Under the pieces are notes generated by a model that saw nothing but the letters and a program-made list of their open reading frames with translations, made no database searches and was not told the DNA's origin. A DNA stretch of 64,000 bases. It comes from Actimicrobium antarcticum. Lineage in GTDB: Bacteria; Pseudomonadota; Gammaproteobacteria; Burkholderiales; Burkholderiaceae_D. Below, in pieces: positions 25,025 to 36,000 of the stretch. The stretch is taken from positions 62,001 through 126,000 of the forward strand of contig NZ_BAAAZE010000016.1 of assembly GCF_039536745.1 (NCBI RefSeq), given 5' to 3'. Made by a program: the position numbers and the translations under genes. Positions within the stretch are counted from its first letter, which is position 1; every line of letters starts with the position of its first letter.

Positions 25025-25113
25025 AGTATAGGCAGATCGCCGGTACAGTCAATCACTCTGGCAGCGATTGACCGGGCTAAGCGAGGCGGCGCACATTGTG
25101 CAGATAGTGCGCA

Positions 25114-26244
25114 TCAGCGCGCGGTCGCCGCGGCCGGCACACGTCGGTGCGGCGCAAAAAAATTCCACATCATCCGGCTCGCATCCGGTCCTTTACGCTC
25201 GTTGAATGGCAACTCGGGATCGCCGCCACTCCACGCGTGGTTGAGTTGCCGGATTTCGCACAGGCGCAACATGGTCTTTTTTCCGACGCGGTAATCGATG
25301 GTCTCGAACGCATGTGCCGAGCGAGCACTGCGCCCGCCTGCGCTGAATCTGGCGGGTTGCCGCTGTTCGTTTGTCAGGCCATTGAGCTGGCAAAACTGCT
25401 GCGCCAATTGATGAAAATTGATCGGTCGAACTACGGTGTCCAGCTGTCCCTGAATCAGGATTGCCGGCATCGCAGGGAAAGTCTCTATTGACGCCTCCGT
25501 TACCTCCCGGATCGCTGTGCCGACTAGTTTCAGGCCGCCGCGTTGCATCACGCCATAGCCGCCAACGCTGGTGCTGGCTGCGCCGAAGATCGTTCCCGAA
25601 TGCAGTCCAACGGCCGCGATCAGTTGCGGATGGCGTAATGCGATGATGTGGGCCATCGACGCACCAGCCGACAAGCCGGCCAGGTATACCCGCGCCGGAT
25701 CGAAGCCATGGCGTTTGACGACCTGTTCGATGATGGCCGCAATCAGACGCGCCTCGCCGCCACCATCCTGAATATCCTTGCGGTACCACGGCCAGCAACG
25801 GTTGCGCTGCGCGCGCGCCGATTGCTGCGGATAGAGCACTCCGAACCCCTTGTTTTCACCCAGCGCATTCATGCGCGTGCCTTGCGCGAACTCGACAGCG
25901 GTTTGTTCGCAACCATGCAGCATGACCACCAATGGCGTGCCTGCAGCTGCAGCGTCTGGCGCAGTCATTGCGGAGGGACGGTAGAGCCAGTACTCCATGC
26001 GTCTGCCGGGCACGGAATCTATGCCGGCTTTCGACACGAAGGTCGAGCGTCCCCAGACGCTGTCAGTTGTTTTTGCAGTAGCTGGCTTGATCGCAGTGGT
26101 ATTCGCCGCTACCGATTTCCTCGCGGTTTTTTTCAGAGGTGTCGGAGCAAGCAGCGCCTTGACGAGTTTGTTGGTCTGTTTGCGCCCGACCTTGCCGATT
26201 TTTCGGACGTTACTTCGCCATAGGCTTTTGAAGAGAGAAAACAT
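25114..26244 (-). CDS. Second PHB depolymerase-family esterase
   Basis: 376 residues, homologous to the esterase at 23275-24483. A basic N-terminus (WRSNVRKIGKVGRKQTNK) and a Ala/Thr/Lys linker precede the hydrolase: MEYWLYRPS, PLVVMLHGCEQTAVEFAQG, lipase box VYLAGLSAGASMAH (Ser about 206), Asp in IQGQLDTVVRP and His in IRQLNHAWSGGDPE. No clear signal peptide; the basic N-terminus might bind DNA or PHB granules, which is a guess. First gene of the minus-strand cluster; the downstream ribbon-helix-helix gene begins 130 bp later behind its own candidate operator. Confidence 0.83.
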   Translation of the reverse strand: MFSLFKSLWRSNVRKIGKVGRKQTNKLVKALLAPTPLKKTARKSVAANTTAIKPATAKTTDSVWGRSTFVSKAGIDSVPGRRMEYWLYRPSAMTAPDAAAAGTPLVVMLHGCEQTAVEFAQGTRMNALGENKGFGVLYPQQSARAQRNRCWPWYRKDIQDGGGEARLIAAIIEQVVKRHGFDPARVYLAGLSAGASMAHIIALRHPQLIAAVGLHSGTIFGAASTSVGGYGVMQRGGLKLVGTAIREVTEASIETFPAMPAILIQGQLDTVVRPINFHQLAQQFCQLNGLTNEQRQPARFSAGGRSARSAHAFETIDYRVGKKTMLRLCEIRQLNHAWSGGDPELPFNERKGPDASRMMWNFFAPHRRVPAAATAR

Positions 26245-26400
26245 GATGGTTTGCCGGTTATGCTGGATCGGCCTAGGTTAGGCGATAGCGATGCGCGACT
26301 CAGTTAGACAGCGCACTTAAAGCATTGTGCAGTGCACTATCACGCGCTACGGTATGGCGTGACCGGTCAGCCGCGTACCGCCCCGGTAGCTTTTCTCCGC

Positions 26401-28001
26401 TCAGGTAGTCAACGACATGGTTACTTGTCGGACTTGCGCGCGCAGATCAACACTCACGTCACTCCCAAGCCGAAAACTGCCAACCAGCTGCACCAGCCGG
26501 TTGGCATGCTCGCGTTGGCTGGTTGCCGCTGCGGCAGATTGTTTAACCAGTGCCGCGTTTTGCTGAGTCATCTGTTCCAGTTGCATGACCGAGTCATTAA
26601 CATGATGAATCCCGGCACTCTGCTCCGACGCAGCCAGGGTAATCTGGCCAATGATCTCGGCGACCCGCTGAGCCGACCCGACAATCTCGGCCATGGTTTT
26701 CCCGGCATCGCTCACTTGCATCGAGCCAGCTTCAACTTGGTCGACACTGGCGCCGATCAGATCCCTGATCTCGCGTGCAGCCTGGGAAGAGCGACCTGCC
26801 AGGCTACGCACTTCAGTGGCGACGACAGCAAAGCCACGGCCTAGTTCCCCCGCGCGCGCCGCTTCAACCGCGGCATTGAGTGCCAGGATGTTAGTCTGGA
26901 ATGCGATGCCGTCGATTACGCCAATGATGTCCGCAATCTTGCGTGAACTGGTGTTGATTCCGTCCATGGTGCCGACTACCATTGCCACCACGGTACCCCC
27001 GTGTGCGGCCACCTCGGCAGACAGGTTAGCCAGTTGATTCGCCTGGCGTGCAGCGTCGGCGGTTTGTGAAACGGTGCGAGTCAACTCTTCCATGGAAGAA
27101 GCGGCGGTTTGCAAGTTGGTGGCGGCCTGCTCCGTTCGATTGCTGAGATCGTCGTTACCTTCCGATATTTCCGCGCTGGTTACCTGCATCGACTCGGCCG
27201 ATCTGCGTACTTCGTACATGGTTTTGCTGAGTTGCCGTGACATTTCTCCTAACGCCCGGGTCATGTCACCAACCTCGTCATCGCGGCTGCTCTTGATGTC
27301 AAGACCAAGATTGCCCCGAGCGACTTCGCGGGCGATGGCGCTGGCACTTTTTATTTCCGTCACGACTTTTTTCTGTGCGCGCCAGCTCAGGCCTACCGAC
27401 GTTGCGACTGCGCTCAGCCCAATCAGGGTCAGCAGCACATTGATATTTCTGGCTCGCTGTTGTGCAGTGACGATCACTGCTGCCGACAAGTCGTCGACAT
27501 GCACGATCAATAGCCGCATGGCTTGCGCCAATTGTGCGAAGGTGGTGTCTGCGCTGCGCATGACAGACAATCCTGCGCCGGCGCCGGTCTCTGCCGATGA
27601 GCTGCTGATGGCCAGGTCGATCTGGCCAGCGTAGGTGTCGGCCAGTCTGGCGAGGCTGGATATTGCAGCGGCTGATTCCGTATCTCGCTGTGCCAGACCG
27701 GACGCGCCTTCAACAACGCGCTTGAAACCTGTGAGTTGTTGGCGCAGGTCTTGCCGCAGGGCTGAAATTTTTTGCTGGTCCATGGATCCGATCAGTCCCA
27801 GATTGCGATAGACGCTGGTGTGAATCTGGCTCATCTGCTCCTGCGCGTTGCTTAAAGTGCGGTAGTCATCAGATTGAGAAAGCACGGTATTTTCCACGAT
27901 GCTGCTTTCTCTCCCGACTAGGAACAGCGTGGCTTGTCCGATGGAGAAAATGACCAGCGCGGTTAATAGCGGCGCAATGAGGAGTTTTTATCAAGTTTCA
28001 C
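26401..28001 (-). CDS. Methyl-accepting chemotaxis protein with a frameshift in its first codons
   Basis: About 533 residues if restored. A GTG at 27999-28001 with AAGGA 6 nt upstream begins KLD, but after codon 6 the frame ends (TAA, codon 13). In the next frame the sequence continues LLIAPLLTALVIF (first TM), a four-helix-bundle-like sensor, a second TM (VLLTLIGLSAVATSVGL), HAMP, and the signalling hairpin IDGIAFQTNILALNAAVEAA with GRGFAVVATEVRSLA. One more A in the run of five (27985-27989) would join the frames; the local bases T AAA AAC also resemble a -1 slip site. The only uninterrupted start, GTG 27897, would lose TM1. It overlaps the end of the EAL gene by translation coupling distance (11 bp). 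Confidence 0.75.
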
Positions 28002-28011
28002 AGTAATTCCT

Positions 28012-30153
28012 TTAAGTTGGCAGGCCGTCAAACCATGCTTGCAAGGCGACGCCATGTAACGGACGGCCGGTCAAATAGCCCTGGATCACATCGCAACCCA
28101 ATCGAATGATGGTGGCGCGCTCGGCCTCCGTTTCCACCCCTTCTGCGGTCACGGTCATGTCCAGCCCATGACCCATTTCGATCATGGCTTTGACCAGTTT
28201 TTGGGTGCCCGGCTGGGTATCCACGCCGTCAATGAAACTGCGGTCTATCTTGAGTTCGCTGACCGGCATTTGTTGCAGGTAGGCTAGCGACGAATAGCCG
28301 GTACCAAAATCATCAATGGAAAGTGGCATACCAATCTCGCGCAAGGCGTGCAACAGGGAAATGCTGTGCTGCGCATCGTTCATGAGCCCGCTCTCGGTAA
28401 TCTCCAGTCGCAGGCTGTGGGCTGGCACACGGCTGGCAGTGAGTTTTTTGACGACGCGCTGTGCAAAATCCTTGTCCTGAAGGTCGCGTGTACTGACATT
28501 CACGGCGATGCTGAGCTCGGGGTGGCTGGTTTGCCAAATCGCCAGGGTATGCAGAGCCTGGTCCAGCATCCAGTCAGTTACTAACGTGATGTAGCCGGTT
28601 TGCTCGGCAAAGGGCACAAACTCGGCCGGCGACACAAAGCCGCGTGTGGGATGCTGCCATCGCACCAGCGCTTCGGCACCCACAGCGCTGCCGGTGACGA
28701 GCGAGAACTTGGGCTGCAGCCACATTTGCAGCTGCGAGGTCGCAACGGCCAACCGCAAATCGGAAAGCAGGTTGAGATGCCCAAGCCGGGCCGCCTCCTG
28801 CGCCTCGCTGTACCACGCAAACCCCAAGGCAGCGCGCTTGGCCGAATGCAGGGCCACTTCGGCGTTGCGTAGTAGCGCGTCCATCGCCTGTAGCGGCGCA
28901 TTGTGATTGTTCGCGACCAGCCCAAAAGCGAGGTTGAGGTCAACGCTGTGACCATTGCAGACGGCTGGTGCTGCCATCGCTACCTCGATACGCCCGCGCA
29001 ACTGATCCACACTGTCCCGGTCTGGCGCGTTGAACACCAGCGCAAAGGTGCCACCTGAAATTCGCGCCAGCACCGGTTGCGGACCAATCAGATCCGCTTC
29101 TGCAGCGCCCTGCAGAACGTCATTGATGCGCAACGCTATCGCCTTGATTACAGTATCGCCAGTGGCATAGCCGAGAGTTTCGTTGATAGTTTTCAGGCGG
29201 GCCAGATCCATCAGAGCCACGCTGTTTCCGACCATTGCGCCTGATGCGTCCGGCTGCAACAGCATGGCGCGGTTGGGAAGGTCCGTTAGAGGGTCATGAA
29301 ACGCCAAGTGTCGTAGTTCGTGCTGGTGCCGGACTACCGCTTGCGTCATGCTGTTGAGCGCGTGTCCTACACGATCCACCTCTTGAGTGCCCGTCGAGGA
29401 CACTCTGCTGGCGTAGTCGCCCCGGGCGATACGTTGGGCTGCTTCTTCGATTTGTGTCAGCGGATTAACCACGCTGCGCGCTGTTCCTACGCTCAATCCG
29501 ATCGCCAGTGCAATGGCAACGCCTGAAACGATGGCACGCCACAATGCAACCTGTTCAACGTGATGCCGAGCCTGTTCAACCTGGGCTTCGATACGGCCGC
29601 GCTCACGTTGCAGCAAGGAGTTCGACTCCACCAACATCGCTTTAAGTGCCGGATTGAGCCGGTCATGCAGCAGCGCCGTGGCCGCTGGTAAATTGTTGCC
29701 TTCGATTTCGTCGGCGGTGTCGATAAATGCTTCGGCGTACACGGCGCGACATGCTTGCAGGCGCTTGAGGGTGGTTTCCTGATCGGTATCCATCAACTCT
29801 GTTGCGAGTAGTTCGATGATGCCGTCGATACGGCGGTTGCGGGCGTCGATATCGGTGTATTCTGCGATCCGGTTTTCGCGTGGTGCATAGACCAACCGCG
29901 TTAGCGCGATGCCAACTCCTTCGGTCTGTAGCGACAGCGATTGCACACGCAGCATGCGTGGCAAGTCGGTTGTGGCGAAGTGGTCATTCAAACTGGCTTG
30001 GGAGTATCCCTGCAGCGTCGCCTGCCCCAGGGTTAACACCATCATCACGACCATCAACCCGAATCCCAGCGCCAGTCGCCAGCTAATGCGTTGCGGAAGA
30101 TAGGCACCAAGCCTGGCATGCCAGACAGATTTCGGTATGTCGGAACGCACCAT
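28012..30153 (-). CDS. HAMP-GGDEF(degenerate)-EAL phosphodiesterase
   Basis: 713 residues. TM helices at about 26-46 and 208-228 enclose a four-helix-bundle sensor; HAMP (about 228-280), then GGDEF- and EAL-like domains. The GGDEF site reads RISGGTFALVF: the catalytic D and E are gone, so no cyclase activity is expected. The EAL domain is complete: GAEALVRWQHP, LEITESGLM, SIDDFGTGYSSLAYL and ELKIDRSFIDG. So it probably degrades c-di-GMP, with the GGDEF remnant perhaps sensing GTP. ATG 30153 has GGAGG 8 nt upstream. It is followed by the chemoreceptor gene, whose ribosome site overlaps this stop, so the two are one operon. Confidence 0.88.
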   Translation of the reverse strand: MVRSDIPKSVWHARLGAYLPQRISWRLALGFGLMVVMMVLTLGQATLQGYSQASLNDHFATTDLPRMLRVQSLSLQTEGVGIALTRLVYAPRENRIAEYTDIDARNRRIDGIIELLATELMDTDQETTLKRLQACRAVYAEAFIDTADEIEGNNLPAATALLHDRLNPALKAMLVESNSLLQRERGRIEAQVEQARHHVEQVALWRAIVSGVAIALAIGLSVGTARSVVNPLTQIEEAAQRIARGDYASRVSSTGTQEVDRVGHALNSMTQAVVRHQHELRHLAFHDPLTDLPNRAMLLQPDASGAMVGNSVALMDLARLKTINETLGYATGDTVIKAIALRINDVLQGAAEADLIGPQPVLARISGGTFALVFNAPDRDSVDQLRGRIEVAMAAPAVCNGHSVDLNLAFGLVANNHNAPLQAMDALLRNAEVALHSAKRAALGFAWYSEAQEAARLGHLNLLSDLRLAVATSQLQMWLQPKFSLVTGSAVGAEALVRWQHPTRGFVSPAEFVPFAEQTGYITLVTDWMLDQALHTLAIWQTSHPELSIAVNVSTRDLQDKDFAQRVVKKLTASRVPAHSLRLEITESGLMNDAQHSISLLHALREIGMPLSIDDFGTGYSSLAYLQQMPVSELKIDRSFIDGVDTQPGTQKLVKAMIEMGHGLDMTVTAEGVETEAERATIIRLGCDVIQGYLTGRPLHGVALQAWFDGLPT

Positions 30154-30658
30154 CTTTTAATCCTCCAGCCAGCGGCGCAGCGGCGCAGCAGCGCATCCAG
30201 CAAGTTTTGCTGTTGGCGCACCAGGTGGCTTATGCCAACCCACGGTGTACACGTTCGGCTTCGTCCGTATAACTTCCTGCGCAGGCACGACAGTACTCGA
30301 GTGAGTCAGAGTGGCTCTGGCGCCAAAACGGTCGATGGCGTGGCGGTCTTTCACGCAGAGGGATGGAATAGTGAGTTCGCGCATGATCCCAAATGGCCAG
30401 GCCCACACCCGGGCCCAAAAAAACATCTTGGAATACCCTTACAGAGAATCAATTGCACGGCAGTATTCCTTCCGGTTGACATCATGAGAATGCTGCCAGC
30501 CTTGCCCATCGGGGGGCGGCGTCGGGTTTTCGCGGCGTCGTCCAGCGTCAGATCCTGTCGGTCTTTGCATGTGCCATTCGACAGGTATTTCCATTTCATT
30601 TTGTCTATGTAACCACCCTAGATTGATCCACACAGAAAATTACTCCCAAAATAACGGC
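30154..30658. other. Intergenic region, no convincing gene
   Basis: About 500 bp upstream of the EAL gene. An open frame on the minus strand (30157-30426) ends 3 bp before the EAL start and overlaps its ribosome site, but its product resembles nothing I know and its start has no ribosome site. The region must contain the promoter of the EAL/chemoreceptor operon. No strong hairpin or repeat was seen. Confidence 0.35.
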
Positions 30659-30784
30659 TCAGTCATTTTGAGCGATTTTAGTAATGTCAACGTATGTATT
30701 TTTCTTGGCCACAGCGGGTAATGACGTCATGGATAAAACCATCAGTACAGTGGCGGTAGCAGATACCATTACGCGTTGATTCAT
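30659..30784 (-). CDS. Very small secreted peptide, unknown function
   Basis: 41 residues from ATG 30784, with AGGAG 7 nt upstream, the main support for a real gene. The peptide is almost all signal peptide: MNQRVMVSATATVLMVLSMT then SLPAVAKK, with AVA/KK as the likely cleavage site, leaving about 15 residues (KNTYVDITKIAQND) outside. Short enough to be missed by gene finders. No neighbours in an operon; it faces away from tamA. Confidence 0.5.
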   Translation of the reverse strand: MNQRVMVSATATVLMVLSMTSLPAVAKKNTYVDITKIAQND

Positions 30785-31214
30785 CGTGACACTCCTACAT
30801 GGAAAAATAATTCTGAATGGGTATTTAACTGAATCGTGCATGTTTCGAAAGCAAAGGGCCAGAGGTCACCGATACGCGAGTATCGCTTGGTCAGTTAAAC
30901 AGGCGTGTGCTTACAGATTACGAACAAGAAAGTTAAGCTTTCGCTGTTACGCGCCATTTTCCTCATAGTCGTCGGCCCGTGCCATCGTTACCATGTATTC
31001 CAGTTCGACCCGTCGCCATGATTCTTGAATGCAGCGAAGCCCCGGACTCCATTGACTGCACGCACCAGGCTCGTCACTGTCTCGAACAAGGTCCAAGCAC
31101 GCAGCATGAGTCGGGCTGTGTTTCCATAGCGAAATCACGCAGAAAATTATCGAAACAGCGAATACCTGTTAGACACTACAATGTGGCGAAATACCCTTAC
31201 CGAGCCCGATTCGT
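30785..31214. other. Intergenic region before tamA
   Basis: 430 bp between the divergent small secreted gene and tamA. It should contain both promoters. I see a short inverted repeat GAAAG/CTTTC around 30930-30945 but no clear -35/-10 pair, and no open frame with a ribosome site. Confidence 0.35.
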
Positions 31215-33020
31215 TTGCCTAACCATTTACTGTTTCATCCCCTTTTGCGGGTTCCTGTCACATCACGATGCGTCCTCTTTTGCTGCGTGCTGGCGTCACT
31301 GTGTCTGCAGGCTGCGCAACCTGCAATGGCACAATCGTCCTCGGCTGCTTATACGCTCGAGATCACTGGTGCAGGTCCGCTGACCCGGTTACTCAACGAC
31401 TTCCTCGATATTCGCCAGCATGCGAGCGACGCCGACATCGCGCCTGACGAACTCCAGCGGCTGGCTGGCGCTGCGCCACAGCAGGTCCGCGAATTGCTCG
31501 CTACCGAGGGTTATTTTGCACCGGCCATTCGGCAGGAAATCATCACCACCGGCACCCGTCCGCTGGTGCGCATCGAGGTCGACCCGGGCCAGCCGACCGT
31601 GGTGGATGCCGTCGATATCCAATTCGCCGGGGCCATCGCCGAGGACAACGATGTCAACGCGCGGCGCAGTGCCATCCTGCGACGGCAGTGGTCGCTCGCC
31701 AAAGGCGCCATCTTTCGCCAGGGCGACTGGGATAACGCCAAGGGAAACCTGCTCAAGAACCTGCTCAGCCGCGACTATCCGGCGGCCAGCCTGCCACAGA
31801 GCGAAGCACGCATCGACCCGCAGCGACATACCGCTACCTTGACCGTCGAAGCCGATTCCGGTCCTGCTTTTACGTTTGGTCCGCTGCAAGTGCAGGGTCT
31901 GAAACGCTATCCGCGCAGCCGCATCGATGTGCTCAATCCGCTGCAACCCAATGAACCCTATTCGCAAGACCGGCTCAACGAATTGCAGGCGCGGCTGCAG
32001 GACAGCGGGTATTTCAAGTCGGTCTTCGCCACCATCGACGTCAATCCGGAACAGCCGCTGACGGTGCCGGTACGCGTCGATGTCACCGAGAACCAGCGTC
32101 GCCGGCTGTCATTGGGTGGTGGTTTTTCGACCGACACCGGGCCACGCTTGCAGGCCAAGTTTCTTGACCGGAATTTCCTGTCGCGCGACTGGCGCCTCGA
32201 ATCGGAGCTGCGGATTGATCGCAGCACGCCACTGCTGGCGGCCGAGGTCACGCTGCCGCCTATCAGCAATGGCTGGACGCCCAGCGTCGGTGGCCGGTTC
32301 GAGCGCACCGATATTTCCGGTGAAATCAGCGACCGATTGCGCACTGACGCGCGCCTGACCAGCCCTGACAAAAACAACGAACAAGCCATTGGCGTTTCCT
32401 ATCTGGTCGAGAATCAGCGCATTGATGGCAACATCGCCAATAACCGGCACGCGCTGATCGCCACCCATGCCTACACACGCCGTCGCGTTGATAACCTGCT
32501 TGATCCGCGGCGCGGTTATGTGGCGGCGATTGAACTTGGTGTCGGCGTGCGCGGCCTGATGACGGAACAAAGTCTGGTGCGGGTGCTGGGTCGGGTGACC
32601 TGGCTCGAACCCTGGACCCGGCAGTGGAAGACGGTGGTGCGGGCGCAGATCGGGCAAGTCTTTGGTGCCAGTCGTGACAGCGTGCCGGGCGATCTGCTGT
32701 TTCGCACCGGTGGCGACCAGACGGTGCGCGGCTACGGCTACAACAGTCTGGGCGTATCCGAGAACAATGCGGTAGTTGGTGGTCGCGTGATGGCGCTGCT
32801 CAGTACCGAACTGGTCTACCAGCTTACGCCGCAGTGGGGCGCTGCGGTGTTCAACGATGCTGGCAATGCGGCCGATTCGTGGCGCGACTTCAAGGTGGTG
32901 ATGGGTACCGGGGTGGGCGCGCGCTGGCGCAGCCCGATCGGTCCGGTCAACCTCGACCTGGCGTATGCGCACGAGACCCGACAACCGCGTCTGCATTTCT
33001 CCATCGGCTATGGCTTCTGA
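31215..33020 (+). CDS. tamA: TamA, Omp85-family translocation and assembly outer-membrane protein
   Basis: Up to 601 residues; the TTG at 31215 gives a signal peptide (VLFCCVLASLCLQAAQPAMA) ahead of QSSSAAYTLEITG. Three POTRA domains follow (about 45-270) and a C-terminal 16-stranded barrel with DPRRGYVAAIELG, GDLLFRTGGDQTVRGYGYNS (the conserved RGY loop) and a terminal strand ending in Phe, PRLHFSIGYGF. TamA and TamB form a system that helps insert outer-membrane proteins and moves phospholipid. tamB starts inside the end of this gene (11-bp overlap), so translation is coupled. The start codon is not certain. Confidence 0.92.
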   Translation: MPNHLLFHPLLRVPVTSRCVLFCCVLASLCLQAAQPAMAQSSSAAYTLEITGAGPLTRLLNDFLDIRQHASDADIAPDELQRLAGAAPQQVRELLATEGYFAPAIRQEIITTGTRPLVRIEVDPGQPTVVDAVDIQFAGAIAEDNDVNARRSAILRRQWSLAKGAIFRQGDWDNAKGNLLKNLLSRDYPAASLPQSEARIDPQRHTATLTVEADSGPAFTFGPLQVQGLKRYPRSRIDVLNPLQPNEPYSQDRLNELQARLQDSGYFKSVFATIDVNPEQPLTVPVRVDVTENQRRRLSLGGGFSTDTGPRLQAKFLDRNFLSRDWRLESELRIDRSTPLLAAEVTLPPISNGWTPSVGGRFERTDISGEISDRLRTDARLTSPDKNNEQAIGVSYLVENQRIDGNIANNRHALIATHAYTRRRVDNLLDPRRGYVAAIELGVGVRGLMTEQSLVRVLGRVTWLEPWTRQWKTVVRAQIGQVFGASRDSVPGDLLFRTGGDQTVRGYGYNSLGVSENNAVVGGRVMALLSTELVYQLTPQWGAAVFNDAGNAADSWRDFKVVMGTGVGARWRSPIGPVNLDLAYAHETRQPRLHFSIGYGF

Positions 33021-36000
33021 TCCGGCACCGGTTCCCGTGCACCTGAAACGCTGGCAACTTGTCCTGATGCTGGTGGCGGGCCTGCTGTCGCTGCTCGTGG
33101 TGCTCGTCGGCGCATTGGTTGGCACCGAAATCGGTGCGCGCCTGTTGCTGACGCAACTGCTGCAGGTGCCGGGATTGCAGATCGAGGGCGTGCAAGGTCG
33201 CCTGCTCGGACCACTGCGCATCGCCAGGGTTCGACATGACGGCCTGGGTCAGACCGTCACCCTCAACGATCTGCGACTGGATTGGCAACCGCGCGCCTTG
33301 CTCAATGGCCGGCTGCATGTCAACAGGCTGCGACTGGCCAGTATCGACATCACCAGCAAGATCGACCGGCCCGACGAACCAGTGATGCTGCCGGCGCGCA
33401 TTGCCTTGCCGTTCGACCTGCAGATGGATCAGGTGCAGGTGGATGGCGGCGAACTGCGCAAGGGGCCGGTCAGTCTTGTGCGACTGGGCGGCTTTGGCTT
33501 CAAGCTCGATTTCGACGGTGCGCGCTATTTGCTGCAACTGGATCGGCTGGACGCGCGTGTCGGTACAGGCGCAAGTGAAAACACCTCCGCACTGAGCGGT
33601 AACTTCAGTGGCCAGGCCACCTTGTCGGCGATCAGTCCGTATGCCCTGCAGGCACGCATCTCCAGCGGGGCACAGGCGACACTCGACCAACATGTCATCG
33701 GTGCCAGCGGTCGGGTCGATCTGTCCGGTTCTCTGGCCGAGTTGGTCGCGGCGCTGGACCTGACCATCAATCAGGCGCGCGTCACCGGCGAGACGGTGTT
33801 GCGGCCGTTTTCCGACAAGCCACTGGGACGCACGACACTGCTGGCGAAGGCGCTCGATCTGTCGGCACTGCAGTCGACATTGCCGACTACGTCGCTCGAT
33901 ATCGCGCTGCTGGCAGCCGATGTCGGCAGCGGTCAGCTTACCGTGCGCAATGTGCAGGCCGGAACGCTGGACGCGGCTCGCTTGCCACTGCGCGACTTGC
34001 TGATCGATTTCACGCAGCAAGACGGACGGATTACGTTCGGCAAGATCGACCTGGCGCTGGGCTCGGACCAGCTGCCAGCCGGATCGCTGCGCGGTGACGG
34101 CACGTTCGCGCAGGGTGCGCTGACGCTGGCACTGGTGGTCGACAAACTCAACGGCCAGCGCCTCGACAAGCGCATCAATCCGACCAGTCTCAGTGGCAAT
34201 GTTGGTGTCCTGAGTGCCGGCGGCAAGCAGGAACTGACCATCGACCTGAGCGAGCCGGCTGGCCGCAACACCTTGCGCCTGTCGGCTCACGCCACCGTGG
34301 CCGATGCCGCACTGGCGATCGACCGCGCGCAATTGCAACTGGCCGATGGTCGCCTGAGTGCGACTGGCGAACTGGCTTTGGCCGGGACGCAGGCGTTCCG
34401 TGTTACGGGCAAGGCCAGCCGCATGCGCTTGCAGGATCTGGGGCAGTTCGCGCAAATGCCCGCGCTGGAACTGACCGGCGATTTCACGCTGTCGGGCGCA
34501 CGTGCGCCGCAACTGAGCGCGGATCTGGTGTTCCGGCTGGTCGATAGCGTCGTGGCTGGCCGGCCATTGCGTGGAGAAGGCGAAGCCCGCTTGCGGGCCG
34601 ATGTACTCAAGGTTCCGAATCTGTTGCTGGTGGCCGGCGACAACCGCCTGACGGTACAGGGCGAACTGGCCGACGCCGGATCGGCACTGGCGTTCACGCT
34701 GGAGGCGCCGAAGCTCGACCAGTTGGGTCCCCTGTTTGGTGGCGCGCTGACAGCCAGCGGTACCCTGCGTGGCAAGATCCGTAACCCCGACCTGACTGCG
34801 CAATGGCAAGCCACCAACCTGCGCCTGCCGGGCGCACTGCAGGTCGCCAGCCTGCAAGGAAAAGCTGCCCTGCGCATCAATCCGGAGCAAGCGTTTTCGC
34901 TGGATCAGGCCGTCATCGATGCCACCGCCAGCGGCGTCAATACGGCGACGCAAAAGCTGGCGGGACTGACTGCCCACGTCGAGTTTGCCACCCGTGCCGA
35001 TGCGCCACTGGCCATCGCGATCGACGCCACCGGCATCGATGCGACGGGCCTGCGTGCGGACAAGGTATCGATCACCGCCAATGGCACCACCGGCCAGCAT
35101 GCACTGAGCGCAAGCATGATCGATCCGGCGCAAACCCTGCGCGTAACTGCCCGCGGCGGCCTGAAGTCGTTGCGGCCCGATGCGCGCTGGCAGGGCAGTG
35201 TCGACAGCCTCGAAGGCAGCGGCCAGTATGTCGTGAAGCTGCTGGCACCGGCGGCGCTGTCGCTGTCGCAGGAGAAGGTCACGCTGGATAATTTCCGTTT
35301 GAAGGTGCAAGGCACGACGCTCACCGTCGAGCAGTTCCTGCGCGACGCGACCGGCATCGTTACGCGTGGCCGCTTCACGCAACTGGAGGTGGCGTCGCTG
35401 CTGGCCTTGCAACAGCCCGCGCCGCCGATCGCCTCCGACCTGCAGCTCGGTGGCGAGTGGAACCTGACGATTGCCGAGGCAATCAGTGGCAGTGTCCGGG
35501 TCCGGCGCGAAATGGGTGACCTGACCATGCGCGGCAATGCGCCGGTGGCGCTGGGCCTGAGCCAGCTCGACGCGGTCATCGACGCGGTGGACGGACGTCT
35601 GAGTGCGCGTCTGAAAGTGGAGGGCAAACAGCTCGGACACATCGATGTGTCAGGCAGCGCGGTGGCCGGACGCGGCGCCGAGCGCTACACGCTGCCGGCA
35701 AACTCGCCGCTGAAGGCGACAGCGACGATCGCAATCCCCTCGCTGAACTGGGCCGGTCCGATCATCACCGCGGCAATGGTCACCGAGGGCAGCCTGCAAA
35801 GCGACATCGCCATCAGTGGCACCATCGCGCAACCACGTTTTGGCGGGCGCATTACCGGTAGCGATTTGCGCGTATTCCTGTCCGACCAGGGCATCGATTT
35901 GCGCAAGGGCGTGCTCGACAGTACGTTCGAGGGCGAGCGGCTGGTGGTGCGCAAGCTGCGTTTTGAAAGCGGTGGTGGCACCTTGAACGCAACGGGCCCG

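Noticed and set aside
30157..30426. Open frame of 89 codons just before the EAL gene on the same strand
   Set aside because: No ribosome site, no recognisable family, and it overlaps the ribosome site of the EAL gene.
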